A stretch of 17,530 bases of DNA from DATLZM01 sp035559315. GTDB taxonomy: Bacteria; Actinomycetota; UBA4738; HRBIN12. The first letter of the stretch is position 1; each line of letters opens with the position of its first letter. This document shows positions 6,825 through 12,805 of the stretch, in pieces. A program made the translations under genes and the position numbers. A model generated the notes under the pieces. That model was not told the DNA's origin and did no database searches. It saw nothing but the letters and a program-made list of their open reading frames with translations. The stretch is taken from positions 1-17,530 of the forward strand of contig DATMBJ010000250.1 in NCBI GenBank assembly GCA_035559315.1, read 5' to 3'.

Positions 6825-7325
6825 CTAGCCCCGCTCCTCGGCCGCGGCCGGGGCCGGGGCGGCCTCGGGCTCGACCACCCCTTCGGGCTCGACCACCCCC
6901 TCGGGCTCGACCACCCCCTCGGGGGCGGACGGCTCCCCGGCCTCGGCGGCGAGCTCCTGGGCCCGCGCGATCTCGGCCGGGGTCTCGCGGCGCTCGCGGA
7001 TCCGGGCCTTCTTCCCGCGCAGCCCACGGAGGTAGTAGAGCTTGGCCCGCCGCACGTCCCCGCGGGAGACGACCTCGATCTTCGCGATCGAGGGCGAGTG
7101 GAGCGGGAAGGTACGCTCGACCCCGACCCCGAACGAGATCTTCCGGACCGTGAAGGTCTCGCGGAGCCCGCCGCCCTGGCGCCGGAGCACCACCCCCTGG
7201 AACACCTGGATGCGCTCGCGCCCCGCCTCGACCACCCGGACGTGCACCTTGACGGTGTCGCCCGGCCGGAACTCCGGCAGGTCGCGGCGGAGGAACGGCT
7301 GCTCGACGAGGTCGACCTTGTTCAT
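6825..7325 (-). CDS. rplS: Ribosomal protein L19 with a repetitive acidic C-terminal tail
   Basis: 50S subunit protein at the subunit interface near the 30S contact. The L19 core is residues 1-115: FRPGDTVKVHVRVVEAGRER, VFQGVVLRR, GVGVERTFPLHSP and RGDVRRAKLYYLRGLRGKKARI. L19 is normally about 115 aa; here it is 166 aa because of a ~50-residue tail. The tail has an Ala/Glu-rich helix (EIARAQELAAEAGE) and then three EGVVEP repeats ending in APAPAAAEERG. The ATG at 7325 has no strong Shine-Dalgarno but a TATCAT hexamer lies 12 nt upstream. It leads the rplS-lepB-rnhB-DUF2469 transcript. The tail is probably disordered and solvent-exposed; its role is unknown. Confidence 0.96.
   Translation of the reverse strand: MNKVDLVEQPFLRRDLPEFRPGDTVKVHVRVVEAGRERIQVFQGVVLRRQGGGLRETFTVRKISFGVGVERTFPLHSPSIAKIEVVSRGDVRRAKLYYLRGLRGKKARIRERRETPAEIARAQELAAEAGEPSAPEGVVEPEGVVEPEGVVEPEAAPAPAAAEERG
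6866..6919 (-). repeat. Three near-identical 18-bp tandem repeats in the rplS tail
   Basis: Units at 6866-6883, 6884-6901 and 6902-6919. The plus-strand unit is CGGGCTCGACCACCCC plus two bases; only one base differs among the copies. Each encodes E-G-V-V-E-P, so the reading frame is kept. Near identity at the DNA level implies recent slippage or copy-number change. Confidence 0.9.
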
Positions 7326-7337
7326 GGCGGGACCCCG

Positions 7338-7343
7338 ATGATA
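7338..7343 (-). promoter_or_regulatory. Putative -10 element of the rplS operon
   Basis: TATCAT on the minus strand inside a small AT-rich patch (GATGATAACA on the plus strand) that stands out in this GC-rich window, 12 nt before the rplS ATG. It lies in the 86-bp gap after the DUF1122-like gene. No clear -35. The implied leader is only a few bases long, so no L19 autoregulatory leader fits downstream of it. Confidence 0.4.
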
Positions 7344-7411
7344 ACAGCGGGGACGCCCGGCGCCGGCAGCCACGGGGCCGAGGGCGCCGGGGAGCCGCAG
7401 GCTCATCGCGC

Positions 7412-7918
7412 CTACCCGGGTTCCCCGAGCAGCCCCAGCGCCTCCCGAGCCCGGCGCCGGTCCTCTTCCCGCCCCCGCCCCGAGGCCAGGAACCGTTCGA
7501 GCTCGAGGCGGAGGGCGGCCTCCGCCCGCTCCCGGTGGGCGGCGTCGAGGGGGAGCGTGCCCTGGAGCTTCGTCCCCCCCTCGCGCCCGCCCTCGGGGAA
7601 GTACCAGTCCTTGAACCACCGGCACCCGGCGGCGAGGAGCGCGAGGCCGAGCGGGGTGGCGGCGGGCGGGACCCCGCGCCGGAGGGCCCGCTCGGTCTCG
7701 TCCGCCCCGTAGGCCACCATCAGGCTCCCGCCGGGCCCGAGGGCCGCCGCCAGCTCGGGCAGGACCGCGGGGTCCAGGACGACGAGGTCCGCCCACGGGC
7801 GGAGGGCGCCCCGCCCGTGGAACCACAGGCCGCGCGCGGCGAGCCGCCCGTCGGGCCCGGCCACCTCGACGCGCTCCTCCCCCGCGACCCGCCCCGGCCG
7901 CCGGGAGAGGAACCGCAC
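7412..7918 (-). CDS. DUF1122-like protein coupled to FBP aldolase/phosphatase
   Basis: A 168-aa soluble protein that I tentatively place in the DUF1122 family, known from archaea and some thermophilic bacteria and without an established function. Supporting stretches are DLVVLDPAVLPEL (44-56), LGPGGSLMVAYGADETERAL (60-79), RGVPPAATPLGLALLAAGCR (81-100) and WFKDWYFPEGGREGGTKLQG (101-120), then a charged helical C-terminus. GPGGSLMVAYGADE resembles the end of a methyltransferase-like strand-loop, but no full SAM-binding motif is seen. The GTG start follows the FBP aldolase/phosphatase stop after 3 bp, and GAGGTGGAG in the end of that gene provides a ribosome binding site. The pair is probably one transcript. 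Conserved polar residues around 101-118 (W, K, D, W, Y, E, G) look like a functional site. Confidence 0.6.
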   Translation of the reverse strand: MRFLSRRPGRVAGEERVEVAGPDGRLAARGLWFHGRGALRPWADLVVLDPAVLPELAAALGPGGSLMVAYGADETERALRRGVPPAATPLGLALLAAGCRWFKDWYFPEGGREGGTKLQGTLPLDAAHRERAEAALRLELERFLASGRGREEDRRRAREALGLLGEPG

Positions 7919-7921
7919 CCG

Positions 7922-9088
7922 CTACTCCACCTCGGCCCGGGCCTCCGCCTGGACCCGCACGCCCTCGGCGTCCCCGCCCGCAGCGGGGCGGAGGGCCTGC
8001 TCCACCGGCCGCCACCGGTCCGCGAGCCGCTCCGCCACGGAGGGCATCGTCGTGTACTCCATCTCGTCAAGGGGCAGCCGGTGCGGCTCGAACGGGCCGT
8101 GGCGGCGGAAGTAGTCCATGATCCGGGCGCACTCCGCGCGGGCCCGGTCGAAGGCGGGGTCCGCGAACAGGTCGCGCGGCCCGTGGAGCACCCCGTCCTT
8201 CACCTGGAACCCCAGGCACACGACCCGGGGCGGCCCGTCGAACCGGCTGGGGTGGGCGTCGGCGAGCCCGACCGGCATGAGCGGCGCGTGGTGGGAGCCC
8301 CGCATGCAGCCGGCGACCGTGTGGGGGAACGCGAAGGGCTCCGTGATCTCCCCCACCGCCGGCAGCCCGCTCTGGCTCCGGACGATCATCGTGGGGTCGT
8401 CCTTCCCCACGTACCGCCCGGCGATCAGCGAGAGCCGCTGGGTGCTCGTCACCGCGGCCACCTCGTCCAGCGCCCGCGAGAACACCCGCTTCACCACGTA
8501 GCGCTCCGGCGCCCCGATGAACAGCAGGAGGTCGTAGGTCTCCTCCGGGGTGTCGAGGAGGATCACCTTGTCCTCGACGAGGTCCAGCACCTCGAACCGG
8601 AAGCCCGCGTGCATCTTGGGGTCGATCACGAGCCCCGGCGTGTTGAAGGGGTCGGCGAACATCCGGTACAGGGGGAGGTTCCAGGCGCCGGGGTCGGTCT
8701 TGTCGGCGAGGAACACGAGGATCGGCTCGGACGGCCGCTCCTCGAACTCCATCTCGGCGTAGCCCGGGCCCATCCCCCGGAGGTTCCCGGAGAACGCGTC
8801 CGAAAGGAGGTCCTGCCCCGCCCCGTAGAGCCCGAGCTCCTTGGCGACCTCCGTGGTCCGCGTGAACACGTTCCACGCGAAGGCGTGGACGCCCTCCGCC
8901 TCCGGCCCGTGCCGGTGGGTCATGATCAGGAACAGGTCGTCCCCACAGGCCTCCACCTTCCCGTCGATCAGGAGTTCCCCGGTGGCGCCCGCCACCGCCT
9001 CCCTCGCGACCTCGAGCATCCGGGGGTGCACGGCGGAGTGCCCCACGAACCCCCCGGTGTCGGCCTTGATCACGCTGACGGTCAGCAT
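7922..9088 (-). CDS. Bifunctional fructose-1,6-bisphosphate aldolase/phosphatase (class V FBPase)
   Basis: Gluconeogenic enzyme that condenses dihydroxyacetone phosphate and glyceraldehyde-3-phosphate to fructose-1,6-bisphosphate and dephosphorylates it to fructose-6-phosphate at one Mg-dependent site. The family is typical of archaea and deep-branching or thermophilic bacteria. It is 388 aa, near the usual ~385, and highly conserved. Residues matching those I recall from the Sulfolobus tokodaii enzyme are D10 (KADTGGFVGH), H17, D50/D51 (GDDLFLIMTH), Q92, D129 (LADKTDPGAWN), Y226, Schiff-base K229, D230/D231 (GRYVGKDDP) and Y345 (DEMEYTTMP). Other signatures are LLSDAFSGNLRGMGPG and FDGPPRVVCLGFQ. 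The last ~20 residues are a non-conserved tail. The ATG has GAGGAGGG 7 nt upstream and its own -10-like TACCAT. It sits between trmD and rplS, unlike the usual translation-only layout. Confidence 0.95.
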   Translation of the reverse strand: MLTVSVIKADTGGFVGHSAVHPRMLEVAREAVAGATGELLIDGKVEACGDDLFLIMTHRHGPEAEGVHAFAWNVFTRTTEVAKELGLYGAGQDLLSDAFSGNLRGMGPGYAEMEFEERPSEPILVFLADKTDPGAWNLPLYRMFADPFNTPGLVIDPKMHAGFRFEVLDLVEDKVILLDTPEETYDLLLFIGAPERYVVKRVFSRALDEVAAVTSTQRLSLIAGRYVGKDDPTMIVRSQSGLPAVGEITEPFAFPHTVAGCMRGSHHAPLMPVGLADAHPSRFDGPPRVVCLGFQVKDGVLHGPRDLFADPAFDRARAECARIMDYFRRHGPFEPHRLPLDEMEYTTMPSVAERLADRWRPVEQALRPAAGGDAEGVRVQAEARAEVE

Positions 9089-9095
9089 GGCCGTT

Positions 9096-9128
9096 CCCTC
9101 CTCGGAGTCATCCGACGCCCCGATGGTA
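9096..9128 (-). promoter_or_regulatory. Putative promoter and strong ribosome binding site of the FBP aldolase/phosphatase gene
   Basis: In the 82-bp gap after trmD, TACCAT (9128-9123) fits a -10 element. It leaves a predicted ~28-nt leader that ends with the near-perfect Shine-Dalgarno GAGGAGGG (9103-9096), 7 nt before the ATG. This differs from the leaderless pattern of nearby genes and suggests the metabolic pair is expressed independently of the ribosomal genes. No -35 is recognisable. Confidence 0.45.
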
Positions 9129-9170
9129 GTCCTCCCGGGGCCGGGCCGGGTCGGCCGCTCGCCGTAGGCG

Positions 9171-9845
9171 TCAGCCCGCCCCGAGCAGGTCGGGGCGGTT
9201 GCGGCGGGTCTTCTCCAGGGCCGCCTCCCGGCGCCACCGCTCGATCGCGGCGTGGTCCCCGGAGAGCAGGACCTCGGGGACCCGCATGCCCCGGAACTCG
9301 GCGGGCCGGGTGTAGTGCGGGTGGTCGAGGAGCCCCTCCTCGAACGACTCCCGCAGGAGCGACTCCTCCTTGCCCACCACGCCGGGGACCAGGCGGGCCA
9401 CGGCCTCGATCACGACGAGGGCCGGGAGCTCCCCGCCGGAGAGCACGTAGTCCCCGATCGACACCTCCTCGGCGCCGAGCCCCTCGACGACCCGCTCGTC
9501 CACCCCCTCGTACCGGCCGCAGATCAGGACCAGCCACGGCTCCCGGGCGAGGTCGCGGACGAGCGCCTGGTCGAGGCGGCGCCCGGCGGGCGAGAGCAGG
9601 ACGATCCGCTTGGGGCCCGGCCCGAGGGCCTCGACCGCGGCGAAGATCGGTTCGGGCTTCATCACCATCCCGGGCCCGCCGCCGTAGGGCTCGTCGTCGA
9701 CCTTCCGGTGCCGGTCGGTGGCGTACGCGCGGATGTCGTGGATCCGGACCTCGACGAGCCCGGCGGCGATGGCCTTCCCCAGCAGGCTCGCCCGCAGCGG
9801 GGACTCGAAGATCTCGGGGAAGATCGTGAGCACGTCGATCCGCAC
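9171..9845 (-). CDS. trmD: tRNA (guanine-N1)-methyltransferase TrmD
   Basis: Methylates G37 of tRNAs reading CNN/GGG-type codons using SAM, preventing +1 frameshifting; cytoplasmic SPOUT enzyme. It is 224 aa, near the family's usual ~230. It opens RIDVLTIFPEIF, followed by HDIRAYATDRHRKVDDEPYG (36-55) and GGGPGMV. The trefoil-knot loops are LLSPAGRRLDQ (83-93), LICGRYEGVDERV (107-119) and SIGDYVLSGGELPALVVIEA (129-148). R151 (RLVPGVVG) and D174 (LLDHPHYTRP) match the catalytic Arg and Asp of the family. The C-terminal tRNA-binding domain ends in EKTRRNRPDLL. It follows rimM after 29 bp. The start is a GTG at 9845 with no Shine-Dalgarno but TAGCCT 6 nt upstream. Confidence 0.97.
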   Translation of the reverse strand: MRIDVLTIFPEIFESPLRASLLGKAIAAGLVEVRIHDIRAYATDRHRKVDDEPYGGGPGMVMKPEPIFAAVEALGPGPKRIVLLSPAGRRLDQALVRDLAREPWLVLICGRYEGVDERVVEGLGAEEVSIGDYVLSGGELPALVVIEAVARLVPGVVGKEESLLRESFEEGLLDHPHYTRPAEFRGMRVPEVLLSGDHAAIERWRREAALEKTRRNRPDLLGAG

Positions 9846-9851
9846 ACGCGC

Positions 9852-9857
9852 AGGCTA
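9852..9857 (-). promoter_or_regulatory. Putative -10 element of trmD (leaderless)
   Basis: TAGCCT on the minus strand, 6 nt before the trmD GTG. The same hexamer followed by GCGCG-type sequence precedes ftsY. It lies in the short gap between rimM and trmD, so it would be an internal promoter in an otherwise continuous gene run. Confidence 0.35.
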
Positions 9858-9874
9858 TCGCGCGGGCCGTCGGC

Positions 9875-10393
9875 CTACCCCTCCCCGCCCTCCGGGGCGG
9901 TGAGCCCGGGCACCTCGCGGACCACGATCCGCCTGGCTTCCACGTCGACCGAGACCAGCACGTCCCGGAGGGCTGGGATCAGCGTCTCGACCTCGCCGGC
10001 CCGCGCCACCCAGAGGTCGTTGGCGGGGTTCGGCACGACCTCCACGACCCGGCCCAGGGAGCGTCCGGACTCCGTGACGACCTCGCACCCCTCGATCTGG
10101 TGGGGCCACCACGCGCCCTCGGGCAGCGGGGGGAGCATCGACTCCGGGATCACGAGGAGCCGGCCCCGGAGCTCCTCGGCCCGGGTCCGGTCGGGGACCT
10201 CGCGGAACTTCACGAGGAGCCGCCCACCGTGGGGCCGGGACCGCTCCACCGTGAGGGGGGTGCCGTCCTCGAGGAACACCCGGGCGTCCGGCGCGAACCG
10301 CTCGGGCGTCTCGGAGAGGACGAGGACCGCCACCTCCCCCTTGACCCCGTGCGCCCGCGTGATCCTGCCGACGACGACGGTCGGCTCGCGCAT
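9875..10393 (-). CDS. rimM: 16S rRNA processing protein RimM
   Basis: Ribosome maturation factor that binds S19 and assists assembly of the 30S head. It is 172 aa, the usual size. The N-terminal RimM barrel has VVVGRITRAHGVKGEVAVL (6-24) and the LLVKFREVPDRTRAEELRG block (59-77). The C-terminal PRC barrel starts around WWPHQIEGCEVVTESG (95-110) and includes PNPANDLWVA (121-130) and LIPALRDVLVSVDVEARRI (138-156). The ATG follows the stop of the KH protein with no spacing (TAGATG), suggesting coupling. Operon order rpsP-KH-rimM-trmD is the conserved bacterial arrangement. Confidence 0.95.
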   Translation of the reverse strand: MREPTVVVGRITRAHGVKGEVAVLVLSETPERFAPDARVFLEDGTPLTVERSRPHGGRLLVKFREVPDRTRAEELRGRLLVIPESMLPPLPEGAWWPHQIEGCEVVTESGRSLGRVVEVVPNPANDLWVARAGEVETLIPALRDVLVSVDVEARRIVVREVPGLTAPEGGEG

Positions 10394-10672
10394 CTAGGCG
10401 TCGACGATCTCGACGTGCGCCCTCCGGCCCTGCCGCACGGCCGCGGCGTGGACGACCTGGCGGATGGCGCGGGCGGTCCGTCCGCCCCGGCCGATCACCT
10501 TCCCCATGTCGTCCGGCGCGACCTTCAGCCGGAGGAGCACGCCCCGGTCGTCCTCCTCCTCGGTGACGACCACGGCCCCCTCGTCCTCGACGAGCTCGCG
10601 GGCGAGGAACTCGACGAGCCCCCGGAGGTCGCCGCCCTCGGACCCCTCGGACGCCGCCGGCGCGCCGCTCAC
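10394..10672 (-). CDS. KH-domain RNA-binding protein (KhpA/YlqC type)
   Basis: Small RNA-binding protein, 92 aa, of the single-KH family encoded beside rpsP in Gram-positive bacteria (KhpA/YlqC), which can pair with the Jag/KhpB protein. The KH core is visible: VVVTEEEDDRGVLLRLKVAP (34-53), then the GxxG loop in DMGKVIGRGGRTARAIRQVV (55-74; loop GRGG at 61-64), and the last strand RRAHVEIVDA. A 15-residue Ser/Gly/Glu-rich N-terminus precedes it. The start is a GTG overlapping the rpsP stop by 4 bp (GTGA), with GGAGAAGG about 7 nt upstream; rimM starts right after its stop. Confidence 0.93.
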   Translation of the reverse strand: MSGAPAASEGSEGGDLRGLVEFLARELVEDEGAVVVTEEEDDRGVLLRLKVAPDDMGKVIGRGGRTARAIRQVVHAAAVRQGRRAHVEIVDA

Positions 10673-10953
10673 GAGGCGGCCTTCTCCCCCTGCCGCTCGG
10701 CCTGGAACCGTTCCCAGATCCCGGTCTTCTCGAGGAGGTTGCGGACGGGCTCGCTCGGCTGCGCCCCGACCCGAAGCCAGTGGAGCGCCCGCTCCTCGTC
10801 GATCTCGATCAGGGACGGGTCGGCCAGCGGGTGGTACTTCCCGATGCTCTCGATGAACCGCCCGTCGCGGGGGCTCCGCGAGTCGGCCACCACCACGCGG
10901 TAGAAGGGGCGCTTCTTCGCCCCGAGCCGCATCAACCTGATCCTCGTCGCCAT
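10669..10953 (-). CDS. rpsP: Ribosomal protein S16
   Basis: 30S subunit assembly protein. It is 94 aa, within the usual range. The conserved N-terminus is TRIRLMRLGAKKRPFYRVVV (3-22), followed by ADSRSPRDGRFIESIGKYHP (23-42) and the ERALHWLRVGAQPSEPVRNLL block (54-74). The tail ends with QAERQGEKAAS. Its ATG has AGGAAGG 6 nt upstream in the 21-bp gap after ffh, and its stop overlaps the start of the KH gene. Confidence 0.97.
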   Translation of the reverse strand: MATRIRLMRLGAKKRPFYRVVVADSRSPRDGRFIESIGKYHPLADPSLIEIDEERALHWLRVGAQPSEPVRNLLEKTGIWERFQAERQGEKAAS

Positions 10954-10974
10954 GGCTCGCCTTCCTCGTCCGCC

Positions 10975-12324
10975 TCAGCCCGGGGGCCTCGGCATCCCGG
11001 GGATCCTCGGCATCCGCCGTCCCCTGCCGCCGCCGGTGAGGCTCCTCATCATCCTCCGGGCCTGCTCGAACTCCCGCAAGAGCTCGTTGACCTGGGCCGT
11101 CGTGGTGCCGGAACCGCGCGCGATCCGCGCTCGCCGGCTCCCGCCGATGATAGCGGGTTCCCGCCGCTCCTCCGGGGTCATCGAGAGGATGATGGCCTCG
11201 GCTCGGCGGAGCTTCCCCTCGTCGATCCCGCCCGCGAGCTGGCGGAGGGCGTCCTTCCCGCCCGGGACGCCGGGCAGCATCTCGAGCAGGTCCCGGATCG
11301 GCCCGATCTTGCGGACCTCCCGGAGCTGCACGAGGAAGTCTTCGAGCGTGAACCGGGCCTCGAGCATCCGCCGGGCGGCCTCCTCGGCCTTCTCCCGGTC
11401 CACCGCTCGCTCCGCCCGCTCGATCAGCGTGAGCACGTCGCCCATCCCGAGGATCCGCTGGGCCATGCGGTCGGGGTGGAAGGGCTCGAGGTCGGCCGGC
11501 CGCTCGCCGGTGCCGGCGAAGAACACGGGTCTGCCGGTGACCGCGGTGATCGAGAGGGCCGCGCCCCCCCGCGCGTCGCCGTCGAGCTTGGTGAGCACGA
11601 ACCCGGTGAGGTCGACCTCCCGGAGGAAGGCCTCCGCCTGCACCACCGCGTCCTGGCCCGTCATCGCGTCGCAGGCCATGAGCACGTGGTGGGGGGCGAG
11701 GGCGTCGCGGACCCGGCGCGCCTCCCGCATCATCTCCCGGTCCACGTGGAGCCGCCCCGCGGTGTCCACCACCATCGCGTCGTGGCCCTCGCGCTTGGCC
11801 CGTCTGAGCGCCTCCCTCGCCACCCGGACCGGGTCCCGCCCTTCGGCGGCGACCTCCACGCCGATCTCCCGCCCCAACGTGACGAGCTGCTCGACCGCCG
11901 CCGGCCGCTGGAGGTCGGCGGCGACGAGGAGCACCCGCTTGCCCTCGCCCCGCAGGAGGTGGGCGAGCTTCGCGCAGGCGGTGGTCTTCCCCGAGCCCTG
12001 GACCCCGGCCATCATCACGACGGCCGGGTGGGCCCGCGGGAGCCGGAACGGGACGTGCTCGCCGCCCATCGTCGCGGCGAGCTCGTCCCTGACCACCTTC
12101 ACCACCTGCTGGGCAGGGGTGAGGCTCCGCATCACCTCCTCGGAGAGCGCTCGACGCCTGACCCGCTCCAGGAGGTCGTCCACCACGCGGGCGGCGGCGT
12201 CGGCCTCGAGGAGCGCGGTCCGCATGTCGGCGAGGGCCGCGTCCACCTGCTTGGGGTGGAGCTTCCCCCGCGAGCGCAGCTTGCGGAAGACGGCGTCGAG
12301 GCGGTCGGTGAGCGTGTCGAACAT
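10975..12324 (-). CDS. ffh: Signal recognition particle protein Ffh (SRP54)
   Basis: SRP GTPase that binds signal sequences of nascent membrane and secreted proteins and 4.5S RNA, then docks with FtsY. It is 449 aa from the ATG at 12324 (MFDTLTDRLDAVF matches the family start). The N domain spans about 1-95. The G domain has G1 GVQGSGKTT (107-115), AADLQRPAAVEQL (135-147), G3 DTAGRLH (187-193), DAMTGQDAV (219-227), G4 TKLDGDARGG (245-254) and G5 GTGERPADLEPF (271-282). The M domain is 300-449, with the RNA-binding GGSRRARIARGSG (394-406) and a Pro/Gly/Met tail. The hydrophobic finger region (341-372) is poor in methionine. No Shine-Dalgarno is evident; TAGGAT lies 23 nt upstream. FtsY is encoded 0.5 kb upstream. 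Confidence 0.97.
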   Translation of the reverse strand: MFDTLTDRLDAVFRKLRSRGKLHPKQVDAALADMRTALLEADAAARVVDDLLERVRRRALSEEVMRSLTPAQQVVKVVRDELAATMGGEHVPFRLPRAHPAVVMMAGVQGSGKTTACAKLAHLLRGEGKRVLLVAADLQRPAAVEQLVTLGREIGVEVAAEGRDPVRVAREALRRAKREGHDAMVVDTAGRLHVDREMMREARRVRDALAPHHVLMACDAMTGQDAVVQAEAFLREVDLTGFVLTKLDGDARGGAALSITAVTGRPVFFAGTGERPADLEPFHPDRMAQRILGMGDVLTLIERAERAVDREKAEEAARRMLEARFTLEDFLVQLREVRKIGPIRDLLEMLPGVPGGKDALRQLAGGIDEGKLRRAEAIILSMTPEERREPAIIGGSRRARIARGSGTTTAQVNELLREFEQARRMMRSLTGGGRGRRMPRIPGMPRPPG

Positions 12325-12347
12325 CGCGTGGCCGCGGGGCCTCGGGC

Positions 12348-12353
12348 ATCCTA
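12348..12353 (-). promoter_or_regulatory. Putative -10 element of the ffh-rpsP transcript
   Basis: TAGGAT on the minus strand, 23 nt before the ffh ATG, in the 64-bp gap after the response-regulator gene. It fits TANNNT and would give a leader of roughly 15-20 nt without a Shine-Dalgarno. No -35 is clear. Confidence 0.3.
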
Positions 12354-12388
12354 GCAAGGACCGCGCGGGCGGCCCGCCGGGCGAGCCG

Positions 12389-12805
12389 TCACGGGCGATC
12401 CGGGCCGACCGGGCGCTCGCCGGCGTCGTCCTCGCCCGCGCGGCCCTCCAGCACGCGCTCCACGGTCCGGAGCAGCGCGAGGGGGCTGAAGGGCTTGGTG
12501 AAGTACTCGTCGGCCCCCAGGGAGAGGACGTGCTGGCGGCCCTCCTCGCCGGTGGCGGTGACGATGACCACCCGGACCGACGCGGTGGTGGGGTCCTCCT
12601 TCAGCGCGCGCAGCACCTCGGCCCCAGGGGTGCCGGGGATGTTGAGGTCGAGGAACACGAGGTCCGGGGGGTCCTCCCGGACCATCCGGAGGGCGGCGTG
12701 CCCATCGGCCGCCTCGCGGATCTCGAACCCCTCGTGCTCGAGGACGAGCTTCATCGCCTCCCGCATCGTGGGGTGGTCCTCGACGATCAGGATCGAGGCG
12801 CTCAT
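12389..12805 (-). CDS. Stand-alone receiver-domain response regulator
   Basis: A CheY-like single-domain response regulator, 138 aa, with no DNA-binding or enzymatic output domain. It acts, by family, as a phosphorylation switch that binds a partner protein. The receiver is complete: acidic pocket E9-D10 (ILIVEDHP), phospho-acceptor D53 (DLVFLDLNIPG), T83 (VVIVTATG), Y101 and K104 (GADEYFTKPFSPLALL). After residue 120 a charged Gly/Asp/Pro-rich tail follows (AGEDDAGERPVGPDRP). Its ATG overlaps the ftsY stop by 4 bp (ATGA), with GGAGGG just upstream, so it is translationally coupled to ftsY. No histidine kinase is present in the window. A signalling gene wedged between ftsY and ffh is unusual; the partner is unknown. 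Confidence 0.92.
   Translation of the reverse strand: MSASILIVEDHPTMREAMKLVLEHEGFEIREAADGHAALRMVREDPPDLVFLDLNIPGTPGAEVLRALKEDPTTASVRVVIVTATGEEGRQHVLSLGADEYFTKPFSPLALLRTVERVLEGRAGEDDAGERPVGPDRP

Noticed and set aside
6866..6919. CRISPR-like array from the 18-bp repeats
   Set aside because: The repeats are directly adjacent without spacers, number three, and keep the rplS reading frame.
6821..7027. N-terminal extension of lepB to 7027
   Set aside because: The extension overlaps the rplS tail, including its 18-bp repeats in another frame; the GTG at 6820 fits the family length.
7326..7411. Ribosomal protein autoregulatory leader upstream of rplS
   Set aside because: The likely -10 is only 12 nt before the ATG, leaving no room for a structured leader, and no recognisable leader motif is seen in the 86-bp gap.
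7535..9829. Plus-strand open frame opposite the DUF1122-like, FBPase and trmD genes
   Set aside because: Runs across three well-supported genes on the other strand and translates to His/Pro/Arg/Gly-rich filler without recognisable motifs.
12354..12388. Terminator hairpin after the response-regulator gene (GGCGGGCCGCC)
   Set aside because: The arms leave only one unpaired base for a loop and there is no T tract; it is probably a chance GC palindrome.
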